From contig NC_045140.1 in NCBI RefSeq assembly GCF_008831285.2, positions 28,106,131 to 28,166,130 of the forward strand: DNA of 60,000 nt, in the 5' to 3' direction. Positions 48,261 to 60,000 of this stretch are shown in pieces. How positions within the stretch are numbered: the stretch's first letter is position 1; the number at the start of each line of letters is the position of its first letter. Under the pieces are notes generated by a model, which searched no databases, was not told the origin of the DNA, and saw only the letters and a list, made by a program, of their open reading frames with translations. Made by a program: the position numbers and the translations under genes. Origin of the DNA: Nymphaea colorata (Eukaryota > Streptophyta > Magnoliopsida > Nymphaeales > Nymphaeaceae).

Positions 48261-48270
48261 TATAAAAAGG
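48261..48270 (+). promoter_or_regulatory. TATA box of the trehalose-6-phosphate phosphatase gene
   Basis: TATAAAAAGG after a CT-rich stretch, pointing to transcription from about 48290. The leader that follows is GA-rich and then CT-rich. Confidence 0.7.
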
Positions 48271-48387
48271 GGACGAAAGGCAGAGAGGGAGGGAGCGAAG
48301 GAACGAGGGAGAAAGAGGAAGAAGGCGTTGGTGAGAGAGAGCCCTCTGACTCTTGGTGGCTGTGGCTGTGATATTTTTGCCACTAGG

Positions 48388-48408
48388 ATGGGAAGAGGAA
48401 GGGAGTAA
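48388..48408 (+). promoter_or_regulatory. Upstream ORF 1 (MGRGRE) in the phosphatase leader
   Basis: Six codons and TAA, about 100 bases after the predicted transcription start. It is too short to judge conservation. Confidence 0.45.
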
Positions 48409-48547
48409 GGGTGTGTCCATAAATAGAGAAGAATCTGCCGTTACTTCTTTCTTTCCCTTTCCGTTGTTGATTGTCCCTCAGTGGCACCTCCCATCGATAG
48501 AAAAAGATCTCTTTCTCCCTCATTCACACGCACATATACACAGTGAG

Positions 48548-48583
48548 ATGCATAAGCCATTGGTGGCAGGAAAGGATGCATGA
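48548..48583 (+). promoter_or_regulatory. Upstream ORF 2 (MHKPLVAGKDA) in the phosphatase leader
   Basis: Eleven codons and TGA in the first leader exon. A third upstream ATG (48576) overlaps its end in another frame and stays open to the donor at 48604/48605. Together with uORF 1 they suggest translational control, which is inference. Confidence 0.45.
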
Positions 48584-48604
48584 GGCATTTGCTTCCCCGT
48601 TAGT

Positions 48605-50050
48605 GTAAGCCTCTCTCCCTCTCTCTCTCTCTCTCTTCTTGTTTTCCTTGCATTATGAGCTTGGCCTTTATGTTTCCCCGGGTTCTCCCGCTAGTTGAAT
48701 TCTGCATACGAGCAATGCGGTCTCGATGAGAGAAGCAGTCTGTTCTAAAGAAAGAAGCTTCATGTTTGTATTTATGTAATCTTTCAGTGTAGTGTACTCA
48801 TGTTGGTCCTTTTGGCCTTCTGTGGGACTCACGTTGGTCTTTCTGGTCTTCCATGAAAGCTTGGCATTTATTTGCTTTGAGTTTTGAGTTTTCCTGTTTC
48901 TTATTTTTCTCTTTCTTTGGCTTTTCATGCTTGATTCTGGTGGTTTAGTGCCAGATTTTGCTTCCCGATGTCGACCCTGCGTAGTTGGTAGCACATAGTT
49001 GTTTTAAGTAATCATGACGAGGACGAATCAGAGACATGATCGTTATTGTCAAAGCTTTGATGCACGTGTCCCTGTCAGGTGTAGGCCGTCTTCACAGCTT
49101 AATGATGAAAGTTACGCATCAAAACTCTGGTTCATGAAAAATTTTCATTGCATCAAATATTCAATCAAGTCTTTCTCGGCTCAAAGCTGAATGGTGGACG
49201 GGGGTTTTCTGTGCTCCTGTTTGCCTATGCATTAGGTGGGGCTAAGTGCATAAATCAACGTCTGCTACTGACGCTTTCTTTTTTCCTTTTTTTTCTTTTC
49301 TGATTTAGCTTCCTGTTTCTTTCCGAATCGATGGGCTATGGACAATGCCGAAGGTAATGAATTTTCTTTTATTTTTTCGTTAGTTAAAAAGGGAAGGCTA
49401 ACAAAGAAGTTCCTGGGGTGTTCTATCCTTTTGTTGTAACAGAGTAATTTCCTTTTTCTTCATTTGCAGTACCGACGCTTTCACTGGCCTGTTTGGAGAA
49501 GATAGAAATCTCTTCTCCTCCTATCATCATGTAGCTAATGCGTCGCTTCTGCCTTTCTTTTCTCTCTTCTACGTTCGGTACCCTAAAAGTCATCTGCTGC
49601 CTCTTAGCAAACCTACAAGCGCTGCAGTTTATTCAAACCGAAGCCCACAAGTGCTGCAGTTTACTTAGTTAACGCAGAAAACCAAATCGTGCTGCTAACT
49701 TTGGTTCCCGTGTTGCAATCATATCTCGTTGGTTGAGCATGCTCTCCTCTTTGATCGTGCTGTAGATTTCTGTAATTTCATCGTTCATTTTTCACCTTCT
49801 GCTGCTAATAGAATTGTAATATGGTCGAATTCCATTATGTAGTCAAACTTTACTTCATACGGTAATATGAGGAACTACGAATGGAGATTCAGTTTGTGAT
49901 GCTTGAAAGGAAAACCATTTGTAAATTTGTAGCACTTATGTGATGCTCGATGCTGGAAAGCTACAGATTCAGTTCATTATTTATTATGCATATATATGCG
50001 GGTTGGTTCATCAGGCACACTACTGATTTGTTTTGCATATGTGGTTGCAG
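48605..50050 (+). other. Spliced 5' leader of the phosphatase gene (introns and leader exons)
   Basis: A donor (GTTAGT/GTAAGC at 48604/48605) starts a leader intron. Candidate leader exons are 49309-49353, between CTGATTTAG and GTAATGA, and one starting at 49470 after TTTGCAG. A last acceptor, GGTTGCAG at 50043-50050, precedes the exon that holds the start codon. Which of these are used cannot be settled without transcripts. Confidence 0.5.
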
Positions 50051-50185
50051 GTACTTGAGACAGTTCGAGGACGAAGCTTGAGGTACTGATCTTCTGTGAA
50101 TAAAGCAGTCTGCGAGGTGTCAGGGGGTTGAATTTTGTTCGATCATTGGTGGTGCTTTGAGCCTTAAATTTGGGATTTTTTGTTT

Positions 50186-52697
50186 ATGGCAATGGATGTG
50201 AAGTCAAATCAACCTTCCCCAGTTCTTACAGACCCTGCACCTCTAACAAAACCTAGGTTAGGTTTATCATGTAATTTGGTTCCATGTTCAACAACTGCAA
50301 GTTACACATCAGGTATTCCCAGTGGTCATTATTTGGGAATCAGTAGGAAGAAGCACTGGCAAAACAACATTGAGAATGTCTACCCAAATGGGTGGCTTGA
50401 TGCAATGAAGGCTTCCTCCCCCACTCACAGAAACCATGCTACCAAAGATGAATCTTCCGAGCAGGATGCAGCTTTTCGCTTGTGGGAGGCATGTTTTCTC
50501 CTTTAGTGATTTTTACTTCATTTTTTCTTTTTCTTTTTCGGTTCATGTGAAAGAAGAATGCATTCTTCACTTAACTGCAGGTGGCATATCCATCAGCTCT
50601 TGGCTCTTTCAAGCTTATTACAAATTCTGCAAGAGGAAAAAGAATATTACTTTTTCTAGACTATGATGGAACGTTATCTCCTATCGTGGATAATCCAGAT
50701 TTCGCTTTCATACTAGATGGGGTAAATCCGCCTTTAACAAATTTGGGTTACGCATTGGTAATTTTCATGTGAAGAAGCATAAGTTAATCTTCTTTTGGAT
50801 AACTAATATGCAGATGCGCCCTGTCATACATGAAGCTGCAAAGCTGTTTGCTACTGCAATAATAAGTGGCAGACGTCGAGATCAGGTCCATCTTTGTTCT
50901 TTGAATTCACGTTCACTGTATTATCACAGAGATTCTTTACTTAATGTGTTTTTTAATTTGAAAGTTTTCAGGTTTACAAATTTGTTGGACTATCTGAACT
51001 CTATTATGCTGGTAGCCATGGAATGGACATAACGGTACCTGTAAATGATTCTTCAAATGTTTGTTGTGGCAAAGTTGACCAAGCTTCCAGAGGTGGTCAG
51101 GTAAGAGAATTTCTTAGTTTAATAATAATTTATGCCTCTATTACATGTTCCTGGTTGCCCTTATGTCAATGCAATTCATAAGATTCTTGTTAGGTGCAGA
51201 TTGAATGACTGTTGTTAGGTCCAATTTTCTCTGGCTAACAATTTATTTTTGGTTCATTGCTCCAGGGTAATGAATTAAATTTCTTTCAACCTGCCAATGA
51301 GTTCTTATCAATGATTGATGAGGTAAGTTATGCTAAATCATCATTCCTATCTCAAATTGGTTGAGAAGATTCTCAGCACATCTTTTAGGATAAAAAAGTA
51401 TTTGAATTACTTCCTCATATTGTGCAGGTTTTCAATTCTCTAGTGGAAAGTACTAAAGGAATTGATGGTATAAAGGTTGAGAACAACAAATTTTGTGTTT
51501 CTGTACATTATCGTTGCGTCAAGGAGGAGGTTCGTCCTGTCATTATTGTGATAACCTGAGACACAATTTGCTTATTGTTCCTGTATATGAACTGAAACAT
51601 GCTGTTATTTGTGATTACTAGAAGTGGGATGCAGTCAGTCAACAAGTGCAGATCGTCCTTCAACGATACCCTAGATTAAGACTAACTCATGGCCGGAAAG
51701 TGAGTGCCCAAATCCTCATAAACATCAGGCTTTTAAGATAGTGTGTCATTAATTTTTATGGATATTTTAACTTCTGAAATTTTGCCTCCCTTTTGACATA
51801 AATTTCAAGCAGGTCATGGAAGTTCGTCCAAAGATAAAGTGGGACAAGGGAAAAGCTGTGGAGTTTTTTATTGAAACACTAGGTAAGGTTAAGAATAAAC
51901 TCTTGTTATTTTTTAATGCTCTGTATGTACACATGGTTTGAGACAGAGAACATGACAACAGCCTTGCTACATGGAGCTGCACCTGAAAATACTTGAGAGT
52001 TCCAACGAAAGATTGCTAATAGCCAACTTTCTGAGTGTTACTGTATTGAACATTGAAATTCCATAGTTTGTGAAGCAGTGATTCCTAGACACCAAAGGGG
52101 TGAAATCAACCGACTTAAGATATTGAGCTACAGCAAGTACTGCATTTCTATGTGATTGAATGTCCTAAAAGTTAGAAATTAGTTCAACGATCTTATATGC
52201 TCTGCAAGCGTCTGTACATGCTGGTGCCATGTCTTTATTATCAAGAATTCACATATCCATTATTGAAATCTTGTTTTACAGGTCCTGCCAACTGCCATGA
52301 TGTGTTCCCCATATATATAGGAGATGATCGGACTGATGAGGATGCTTTCAAGGTGTTGAAAGAAAGGCATGAAGGCATTGGAATCTTGGTGTCTGAAGTG
52401 CCAAAGGAAACTAGTGCCTCCTACACTCTCAAAGATCCATCTGAGGTATACATTATAGATGTTTCATTTTGCAGACGTTATCTTTTATTCTCACTTTCCT
52501 AAAGCAAGTTTTTCTAAGTCAATGCTAGAAGCCAGGCCAAGTTTTGTAAGATCATGACATCGATGACTAGTTAGCCTTCTCTTTGTCCTATTCTTTCCTT
52601 TACTGTTTCTGATTTAATGGCACATTTTCATTTTCAGGTGAAGAGTTTCCTGGAGTGCTTGATTAAATGGAGGAAGTCGGAGAACCTGGGAATTTGA
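50186..52697 (+). CDS. Trehalose-6-phosphate phosphatase
   Basis: Ten in-phase coding exons give 391 aa: 50186-50488, 50581-50721, 50814-50885, 50972-51100, 51266-51322, 51428-51529, 51622-51699, 51813-51882, 52282-52445 and 52638-52697. The enzyme removes phosphate from trehalose 6-phosphate, lowering a sugar signal and making trehalose; the proteins are cytosolic, plastidic or nuclear. HAD phosphatase motifs are complete: [13 protein letters not shown] with nucleophile Asp128 and Asp130; IISGR with Ser166; Lys306 in WDKGKAVEF; and GDDRTDED at 331-338. SHGMDI (187-192) and [17 protein letters not shown] are typical of plant TPPs. The N-terminal 100 residues are the usual variable extension, with NGWLDAM. 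The chosen start gives [13 protein letters not shown]; Met3 is an equally possible start, resembling TPPs that begin MDLKSN. Intron 1 is GC-AG. A polyadenylation-like CTAATAAAAA lies near 52901. Which TPP paralogue it is cannot be said. Confidence 0.95.
50489..50580 (+). other. GC-AG intron 1 of the phosphatase gene
   Basis: The exon ends TTGTGGGAG and the intron starts GCATGTTTTC. The acceptor is TTAACTGCAG before GTGGCATATCC. The join gives [13 protein letters not shown], the expected TPP sequence, in phase 0. No GT donor nearby gives a usable join. Confidence 0.88.
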
Positions 52698-53829
52698 ACA
52701 TCTACTGCTGATCATTTTCTATTTATTTTCATTTTCCATCCTTTTGTCCTATGAATATTTGTCCTCGTTCAAGTTAGCCCAATTTTGTAAATGTGTACAG
52801 ATGTATATGCCTTTGATTATCAAAAAAAGAAAAATCTGTATGCCGTTGTTCTCTGCTTTCTTCAAGAATTTCTGCAACTTTTATGTTACCTGAAAGTAGG
52901 CTAATAAAAATTGGGATCTTCGTCAGTACACAATTGGAGAAGTGCAAGTCTGGGATTTTATGAAAAAGTCCAACTAAAGGACATGTTTTTCGGCCTTCAA
53001 AAGGGCAAGTTTCTACGCACTTGGTCATGCAGAGAAGCCTAGTAACTTTAGTAATTTACATGTTTCTGGGAAAATAGAGAGAGAGAGAGAGAGAGTTTGG
53101 CAGAGACAGAATTATATGTTAACATGCATGAGGGTCTACAAAGAAATTTTAAGCAACACATGTACTGCCACCGGGGTTGAGCCAGTAGTACTTTTCCTAT
53201 TGCTGAGGGGTAAATCTGAAGTACCTCCAATCATTGTTATGAGAATCAGAATCTGATTCTAATTGGCCAGACAATCAACTTGAAACTAGGCGAGTCAGTT
53301 GAATCGATTATGAATTGGCAGAAAATATTATCACATTATTATTTTTTCAAAGAAAATAAATTAGATAACTAAAAACCTTAAAATCATTTGGATAAGAAGA
53401 TGAACACGAGAGAAAATCTTCCCTTCGTTTATCTATGATACCCCTTCACGATCCTATTTTTCCATGCCGTTGGTGGTAAATTCCCCTAGCTTTCAATCCT
53501 CCAACATGCACCCCTAGGGCAAGAACATGTCAACGAAATAAGTCATTCTTACACATCAACAAGACAGCAGCTTTACCTTTATGTCACGTTGATCTCTTTG
53601 AGAGAGGCACGTGAAACTCTTTTGACCACATCTACCATGGCTCATCTCACAACCCTATACACGATCCGGCTATCCCTCCATTGAGGTAGTTTTCCCTTTG
53701 GCCAATTGAACTAGTGTCTACGGCAATTTCCTTGCTTGGCTCCCATCCCTAGGATGGTAATTCCACACCTCCCATCTCTCTCTCTCTCTCTCTTGGGATT
53801 GCCAATAGAGGAATGGTTTTGTTGGTAGG
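52698..53829. other. Intergenic after the phosphatase gene
   Basis: It starts with the phosphatase 3' UTR. Short GA and CT runs lie at about 53076-53094 and 53775-53793. No gene recognised. Confidence 0.45.
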
Positions 53830-53879
<50 letters not shown>

Positions 53880-54007
53880 AAAGTAGGTAGATACCAAACT
53901 CTTACATACCATACTTGATCAGAATTATCCAAGCGGTTGATTGCATTGAGGCCAGATGGTAAACATTAAGTTGCAAATATAAAATCAAGTTACTTTTAAA
54001 AAAGTCT

Positions 54008-54052
<45 letters not shown>

Positions 54053-54165
54053 GTAGGTGGATACCAAACTCTTACATACCATACTTGATGAGAATTATCT
54101 AAGCGGTCGAAGATGGTAAACATTAAGTTGCAAATATAAAATCAAGCTACTTTTAAAAAAGTCTA
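53830..54165. repeat. Tandem duplication with embedded (TA)n(GA)n microsatellites
   Basis: Copy 1 (about 53830-54009) and copy 2 (about 54010-54165) each hold, in order, a TA run, a GA run, ATACCAAACTCTTACATACC, GAGAATTAT or CAGAATTAT, AAGCGGT, GATGGTAAACATTAAGTTGC and TACTTTTAAAAAAGTCT. Copy 2 lacks about 15 bases present in copy 1. The anchors are 170 bases apart and nearly identical. Confidence 0.9.
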
Positions 54166-54824
54166 AAAGTACCCTTCAAATGAGAAGAAAAAAAAAAGAA
54201 TGAAGAAAGTTGGATTTCTTTATATTCTGTCAGATGTCTCACACATGCAGCCCAAAGGAATCATCTGGATGGATAGATGGCCGGAAGATTTGAGCTTCTA
54301 CATGTGCCTAAAAAAATAGACTCAATAATTGAAATTGTAAGCATTATAATCCCTTTTTTTGTTGAGAATCTATAATAGCATTGAAAATGCACATGAATTC
54401 ACATGAGCTGAGTGAATCTGAGGGTACGACAATGCATTTACCAGCCCTAGTTTCTGACTTGTGGTGGAGAATTTCCAGATCTCTTGTCAAGGGAAGTACA
54501 AAGAACAACCTAGAAACCACCAATGCCGTAAAAGCTAGTGGCCACTATAGTTTTCCCATAAGGGGAAAGAATCACTTCTTCTCGCAGAGAATATGCCACA
54601 GATCATGAGACTGTTACAGAGAGACAGGGAAGTTCAACTCCAAAATCTAAAAATGGGAGGCGTTCGTGGGGCAGTTTTAGCGCCTTTCTTTGCTTTCCTG
54701 TTAGAACTTCTGGGTGCTGGTGGTCACGTAATTAAGAAGCATAACTAAATATGAACTTATAATCGTTCCAGCCTAAGCTTTCATTTAGAGAGAAAGAGAG
54801 ACTCTGCTAAAGTCACCATTCACT

Positions 54825-54864
<40 letters not shown>

Positions 54865-55916
54865 CACTTACATTATATTACACTACGTACAAAATTATTC
54901 AATTGAAGCAACGTTGCACCTTAAGCCGAATATTCTTAACGTAAATAAATTGTTCATAAAGGTACCCACATGAATGTGATAACAACATTTTTTAACCATG
55001 AGATCGATGATGACCAAAAGAAGAAAGCACGTTTCTTTGATGTATAGATGGGAGTTTTTAAAGGCTAAAAGGGTCACGTCAGATTTTCAAATCGCCAACC
55101 CACGAAAAACTCAGATGTTGATTCTTCAACCTGCATAAAATAAGATCTAAACATGAGAAAAATGTGAATTCTTTTTGGGTTTTCAGACTTGCAGATCACG
55201 TCTTGTGGTTAGTTCTGCAGAAAACGCAGAGTCCTAGAAAATATTCAAATAAAGTATAATATTACTATCACGTGTATGTGTGTCTTTTTGGGCACAAAAA
55301 TCATGGACTTAAAATGTTTTAACATAATATCCAAATGTATTTATTACTACTTACTTTATTACAAAAAGGTTTTCATTTAAGTTGATTTGGTAGATTAGAC
55401 TTTTTGCCATAAAAAATTATATGTTATAATAGTAATTGGTCCTTTGATGGCTCAAAAAATACATCTGAACACGAAGAAACGGGTGACGTGCTTCCTATTA
55501 AATTGTAGAATCACATCTACAAGTTCTGTTACACCAAAAAAATACATTTAACTTGTGTAGTTGTGGTCTCTTGTTTTACCTATTACTATACACGCAAAGA
55601 GCCGACACAAAATGGGAATTCATGAACAGAATTGGGTGACAAGGTGCCACCCAGTACAAAAAAAGGCAAGCGGAAAAAAAATGCCGGACAAAAAAAGAGA
55701 AGAAGTAGAAGAGAGACTGAGAATTTATAACTCCTGGTGAATTCAGTTGCTAAAATAATCTGACATTCCAAGTTTGTCTAATGCATTTGCTTTTCTTGCC
55801 CACTCAACTAGGAGACCTTGGAGTTATCAATACAGAAGATCTGGGACCTTCTTTCTTTTGAGGAGAGAGAGAACTTTACCTAATCTGGTCCCATATATTA
55901 CCATACCAAATGTGGT

Positions 55917-55917
<1 letters not shown>
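54166..55917. other. Intergenic, no gene recognised
   Basis: Contains an AT run (about 54829-54858). Open frames on both strands are short and unrecognised. Confidence 0.45.
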
Positions 55918-55971
<54 letters not shown>

Positions 55972-55987
55972 GAGAGAGAGAGAGAGA
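55918..55987. repeat. (TA)n(GA)n compound microsatellite
   Basis: About 50 bases of TA are followed by about 18 bases of GA, the same order as at 9.35, 53.83 and 54.01 kb. Confidence 0.95.
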
Positions 55988-57912
55988 ATACCACCCTTGT
56001 GAGATTTGATACGAAACCCTTATTCTGCATAAGCAGTTGCCCTCATGAGTTGAACCCTGACCTGTCTCCTTGCTGGCTGCTCAAGCACTTCTTATTTTTA
56101 CCAGCTAAGAGAGCAGAAGGACTTCAGCTTACTTTCTTAAAGAAATGCAACATAACTGTTGCTAAACAGACGGCCCCAGTTACCATCTCTTGCAACATAA
56201 CTGTCTCATAGTTCCATCTCCTTTAACATTATCATTTTCTACCTATCCAAACCGATTCAAATCTGATCATCTTTATTCTTTAACTCACATGCATGCACAC
56301 AGAGAGAGAGACAGAGACAGAGCCGGAAATTTTGTTTAAATGGTCTATTTAAGTTGACTGCAAAAAATTTTTGGGGGCTACATTTTCCAAAATTTTTAGT
56401 GAGGGCAAAAGTAATTTTCAGAAAGGGAGGTCAATGACTTCTGTCCTTCCCCTAGCTCAGCTGCTGCATATCCAAGCAAGAAAAAACAAGAAGATAGGGC
56501 GGCTCCTTGTCACAAAGTTTCAGTCGTGCGGTGCCTTTTGTCGTGAAAAGAAAAAACCTCAAGGGCTTTACCAACTGAAGACAGCGTGTGAGTGTGACCT
56601 CCATGAAGGGGCTTGCATTTTGCCTTGTCGGAGAAAAGAGGAAAATGGTGAAAGAAGTGACTTCTTGGTGGGTGGCTATTGGCCGGCCACCACGTTTCCC
56701 ATCGGCCGATCAGCATGTGATCAAGTTTACCTGAACTGAGTAGCAATTAGCTGGGAAACTGACTGCAACTCGAGACTCAAAATTTTCTGTTTGCATTGGA
56801 ACAAATGAGCCATTTTCATCCTACATCCGTTTCTCAAGCAATTGTGACGGAGACCATATCATTCTGAGGCACGTATGGGCTTGTGAGGGCAACTGCCCAC
56901 ACAAAATGCTATTTTTTATAGATCCCTTATAGCTATGTTTTTCTCATTTATATACTGATGTCTCTTAAATGTCTAAAATTTAAAATATTAGTGCCCTTCA
57001 ACTAGAAATTTCGAGCTCCGCAACTGGCATCACTGCATGGCATCTCAAACCATGGAAACACTCGAAATTCCAGTATGTTTGATCTATAAAACCAATGGAA
57101 AAGTGATAAGAGTGTCGAAGTGAAGACAGTAGGAAAAAAAAAAAAACCACTGTGGAGTGTGAATTCACAATGGATTGGCCTTTATAAGAATCAAGGAGAA
57201 AATGTGCCCTACATTCATTGTATTAAAAATGTTTATAAGGAAAATGTCAATGCCGACAAAGTATAATCAATTTTATGGCAAACATTTCTCCAGTCTCTTC
57301 AACTTGTTGAAAGAAAAGTATGGATCTTCAATCTTGAAAATCGGTCATCTAACCAAAATAAAAAGGACCAAGAGGGTTAAATGACATTATGTCAAGCGCT
57401 ATTGCTAGGGAAGTGTAAAACAATAGACAAGATATTAGGCATTTTAATTTTTAACAGACAAAAACAGTAAAATAGGACTCCCCACTGGATCAAGGAATCT
57501 TACTTCAACCACAATTGGGTATCCCCCTGCGTGCCTTGTAAGAAGTCATCTCCATATACAGTAGCTCTCAAAATTGATATATTCTCTTCCCCCCCCTCAG
57601 ACTTTGTCAGATGCAACTGAAAAGGGCATCCAATGCACATTGGGAAGTCCATATGCAGAGCATAGAATAGGGATCCACTGGAAACCCTTAATTTGGAAGT
57701 GATGTTGACTACAAATGCCAGGCTGGAAATATACCAATTTGCCTTTCCAAGGACAAACAACCTTTCTTGTTGACCAAGGGAGAAAGAAAAAGCTTAGCTA
57801 ACAAGTATGGTAAAAGTTGTCGTTCAAAAGAAGGAAAAGAAAAAAGCATGGGAATTCATCAATGGCCACCCACATGTCATTGCTGCCACACTGCCTTAGC
57901 ACACTGTTTTTG

Positions 57913-57914
<2 letters not shown>
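55988..57914. other. Intergenic with hAT-family relics
   Basis: A fragment at about 56318-56460 starts CAGAGCCGGAAATTTTG and has GGGGGCTAC and GAGGGCAAAAG inside, resembling the hAT-like MITE family without a clear right end. A plus-strand frame at 56371-56739 overlaps it and is probably chance. A minus-strand frame of 86 codons (57500-57760) is not recognised. Confidence 0.4.
56865..57026. mobile_element. Degenerate hAT-like MITE, relative of the copy at 32.25 kb
   Basis: It shares with the intronic element, in order: GGGCAACTGCCCACA (there GGGCAATTGCCCACA), a T-rich stretch, TATTAGTGCCC (there TATTGGTGCCC), ACTAGAAATTTC (there ACCAGAAATTCC) and GAGCTCCGCAACTG (there GGCTCTGCCTCTG). The ends have decayed and no target duplication is visible. 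Confidence 0.65.
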
Positions 57915-58001
<87 letters not shown>

Positions 58002-58002
58002 T
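57915..58002. repeat. (CT)n(TA)n(CA)n compound microsatellite
   Basis: About 38 bases of CT, then about 38 bases of TA, then a short CA run. It has the same CT-TA order as in lyase introns 2 and 4. Confidence 0.95.
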
Positions 58003-60000
58003 ACCTTGTTAAACTTGACAGGTATAAACTCAACTGTCTATAAGCCAAATGGACAAAGTATTTTAGTAGGCAAAGCAAAAAGAAATGAAAAACTATCTCT
58101 CTTCCTCAATTTGAAGGTTTAAGTTCATCCAATTAGCGATTGGCCATGGAGCTGGCTAGTAATGTGCAAGAGACCTTCATTGAGCTACATATTTTCAATG
58201 ACAAAGCAGCTAAGACAACTTTCCCTAAGAAAAAAAAATTGGCAATCTGTAGTTCTCAGAGGATCGATCTTGTTCTTGAAGGATTTATTTATATTTGACA
58301 CAGCTACTATTGAATAAGAGTCTAATGATATGTCCTTAATCTACCTTTATATCTAAATTTTTTTAGACAACAAAACCTCGGATTTAAAATCCTCAGCGAG
58401 GACCAAATCCACGCATTTTAGATCCGACCAACACAATACCACCCCTGAAAATTCGTTACCTATATGTTCGAAATAGTCCAGCCCCTGGTTTTAGGTTCTA
58501 TTAATTCAGCCATCCTAGTTCCGCAACCTTACGTTATAAGTGTGCCCATTTTTCTATCAAGAAAACCGTCCCGGGAATCAAACTGTGGACCTTGAAAGAC
58601 TTTAAATTCTACATTTTCTTTTGGCGAAGTTCTTGTTGCCAGCCTTGATCAATTAAACAATAATATTAGATATCGGGCCATACCATTGTTTAAAAAGTTG
58701 ATGCAGATTTACTTTTCTAAAGTATACTTTTTAAACGTTTTAAACATTATTATCACAATATACTATATAACGTGCTATGATACGTTTAAACTTATATGAG
58801 ATGTTCCAAAACCCGATTCTGACCGAGGCGAGACCGATGACTGTTCGTTCCGGGTTGTTTATGTAATTAAAAAAAAAAAAAAAAACTCCTTTTGAGTGAG
58901 TCTCGCTAAAGTTTAGTCCTTGGTTTGATTACTGTGAGCGCAAACAGCCAAGGCAGCCCACGAACCCTAGCGACAACGGGGAGGGGGAACGTTGGCTTCT
59001 TGTACATCATCACCTGAACAAGCTCCAAGCCGCCTAATGAGCTGCACTGTTTGTACAAGTTGTATACATTCCAAAGACCTAGTGGGAATTTCTTTCCCAC
59101 TCAGTTGTGGACCATATTTACCAAGTACATAGACTGAGTTCTTAAGCTGGGTTCGGGGTGCATGTTAATTTATTATCAATTTGGAATTAAAAATTACAAC
59201 CTGCACTGAGCCCAACTGTTTGTGCGGTGGTTTAATGGCTATATTCTGAGATGCCCACAGATATATGGATGCTTCGCCCAAAGAAAATCTTCTCTGGTGT
59301 TGAGAGGCTTGTGGTTAACTTTTGGATAGCCAAGGAGACTTGAGAACTTCTCATTCCAAGACCTAGCTTTTGCTTCTAGATGCAATGAGATGTGCCTCTT
59401 TGCTAGTATTTTTTATTTAAACTGTACTGATCTAACAAGATCCTGATCAAGTGTCATTCCTTTAGAATAGCATATATAAATGGTTTAAAATAATGAAAAT
59501 GGCTTCCACCACTTCTTTGCCTAATGAAAGTAATAAAAAATGTCACAGAAAATACTGAAGTTGTGTTTGGGTGATAACCTTCCTAACAAACGACATTTAA
59601 TGTGTTTTATGAAACAACCAATTTAGACAAGGCTGGCATTTTGGTTTCGCAATTCACCACTTTTTGGGTGAGCAAGGTTTAACTCACTGCTCGAAAAAGG
59701 TCGAAGGCCCCACCTAACCCCTTATCTCCAGTGGGTGCAGTCCACCAGTTGACGTTCGGAGACATGAATGTTGTTGAGAAGAAAAGACACTTTTTATTTA
59801 CTTTGCAATCAGTCTATGGGTCGGACCACTTTTAGGACCTCATGTCAGCTGACTCATGATGGCAATAAATCATATTCGCGATTCGGTGTATTTATATACC
59901 AAACAGCACATGCATATTTATTTCGACAATTGACCTTAACAAATATTACAGAGGAAACCAAAGGGTGGGCATCGGCCACTACGGATATCAAGTACTCGGT
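58003..60000. other. Intergenic, no gene recognised
   Basis: At about 58575-58600, CCCGGGAATCAAACTGTGGACC faintly recalls a reversed tRNA B-box, as in tRNA-derived SINEs, but no A-box was found. A minus-strand frame at 58906-59100 is unrecognised. An A run lies at about 58868-58885. Confidence 0.4.
59661..59715. repeat. Dispersed repeat, copy 2 (partner at 22.42 kb)
   Basis: Contains TTTTTGGGTGAGCAAGG, then GCTCGAAAAAGG and AAGGCCCCACC, matching the copy at 22421-22470 in order and strand. Confidence 0.6.

Noticed and set aside
47778-48420. Several long frames on both strands around the phosphatase promoter
   Set aside because: They overlap each other in GC- and GA-rich promoter DNA containing the motif cluster and TATA box. 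Their composition explains their length.
56371-56739. 122-codon plus-strand frame
   Set aside because: Its start lies inside a hAT-family relic and it has no recognisable domain.
58575-58605. Possible tRNA-derived SINE (reversed B-box-like word)
   Set aside because: No A-box at the right distance, no tail and no target duplication were found.

Overview
This is nuclear DNA of a flowering plant. The evidence is eukaryotic exon-intron structure, plant-specific protein families, AT-rich intergenic DNA, many dinucleotide microsatellites and degenerate plant transposable elements. The coding exons are not GC-biased as grass genes often are, so a non-grass angiosperm is likely. I could not place it more precisely.

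Layout. The first 13 kb is repeat-rich and gene-poor. It holds a MITE-like element with an internal tandem duplication (about 0.7-1.3 kb), a decayed L1-type LINE (3.87-5.1 kb) and a decayed Ty3/gypsy fragment (6.0-6.8 kb). At 13.17-13.35 kb on the minus strand lies a perfect first exon of an AGL17/ANR1-like MIKC MADS-box gene, with a TATA box behind it. I could not find its later exons in the 13 kb to the left. From 13.9 to 29.3 kb I see only repeats: hAT-like MITEs, microsatellites and short duplications.

The right half holds three complete plus-strand genes whose splicing I resolved to the base. They are a TRAF-type zinc-finger protein with a C-terminal membrane anchor (29.57-33.24 kb, 5 coding exons, 203 aa), a family 4 rhamnogalacturonan lyase (37.09-46.40 kb, 15 coding exons, 641 aa) and a trehalose-6-phosphate phosphatase (50.19-52.70 kb coding, 10 coding exons, 391 aa, with a long spliced 5' leader and a TATA box at 48.26 kb). 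The last 7 kb is again intergenic, with repeats.

What stands out. Three of the 27 coding introns are GC-AG introns, and all three start with GCATG. The promoter of the phosphatase gene carries six copies of a GGNCCCAC-type (TCP-like) motif in 172 bp, and single or double copies lie near the starts of two other genes. The zinc-finger and lyase genes are neighbours in the same order as I recall for their homologues in Arabidopsis (At1g09920/At1g09910), suggesting old conserved linkage. Compound (CT)n(TA)n microsatellites begin at or within about 10 bases of two 5' splice sites of the lyase gene. A hAT-like MITE with a perfect 8-bp target duplication sits in an intron of the zinc-finger gene. 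I found no clearly undescribed biological system. The genes share no pathway, although the lyase and the phosphatase both act on carbohydrates.
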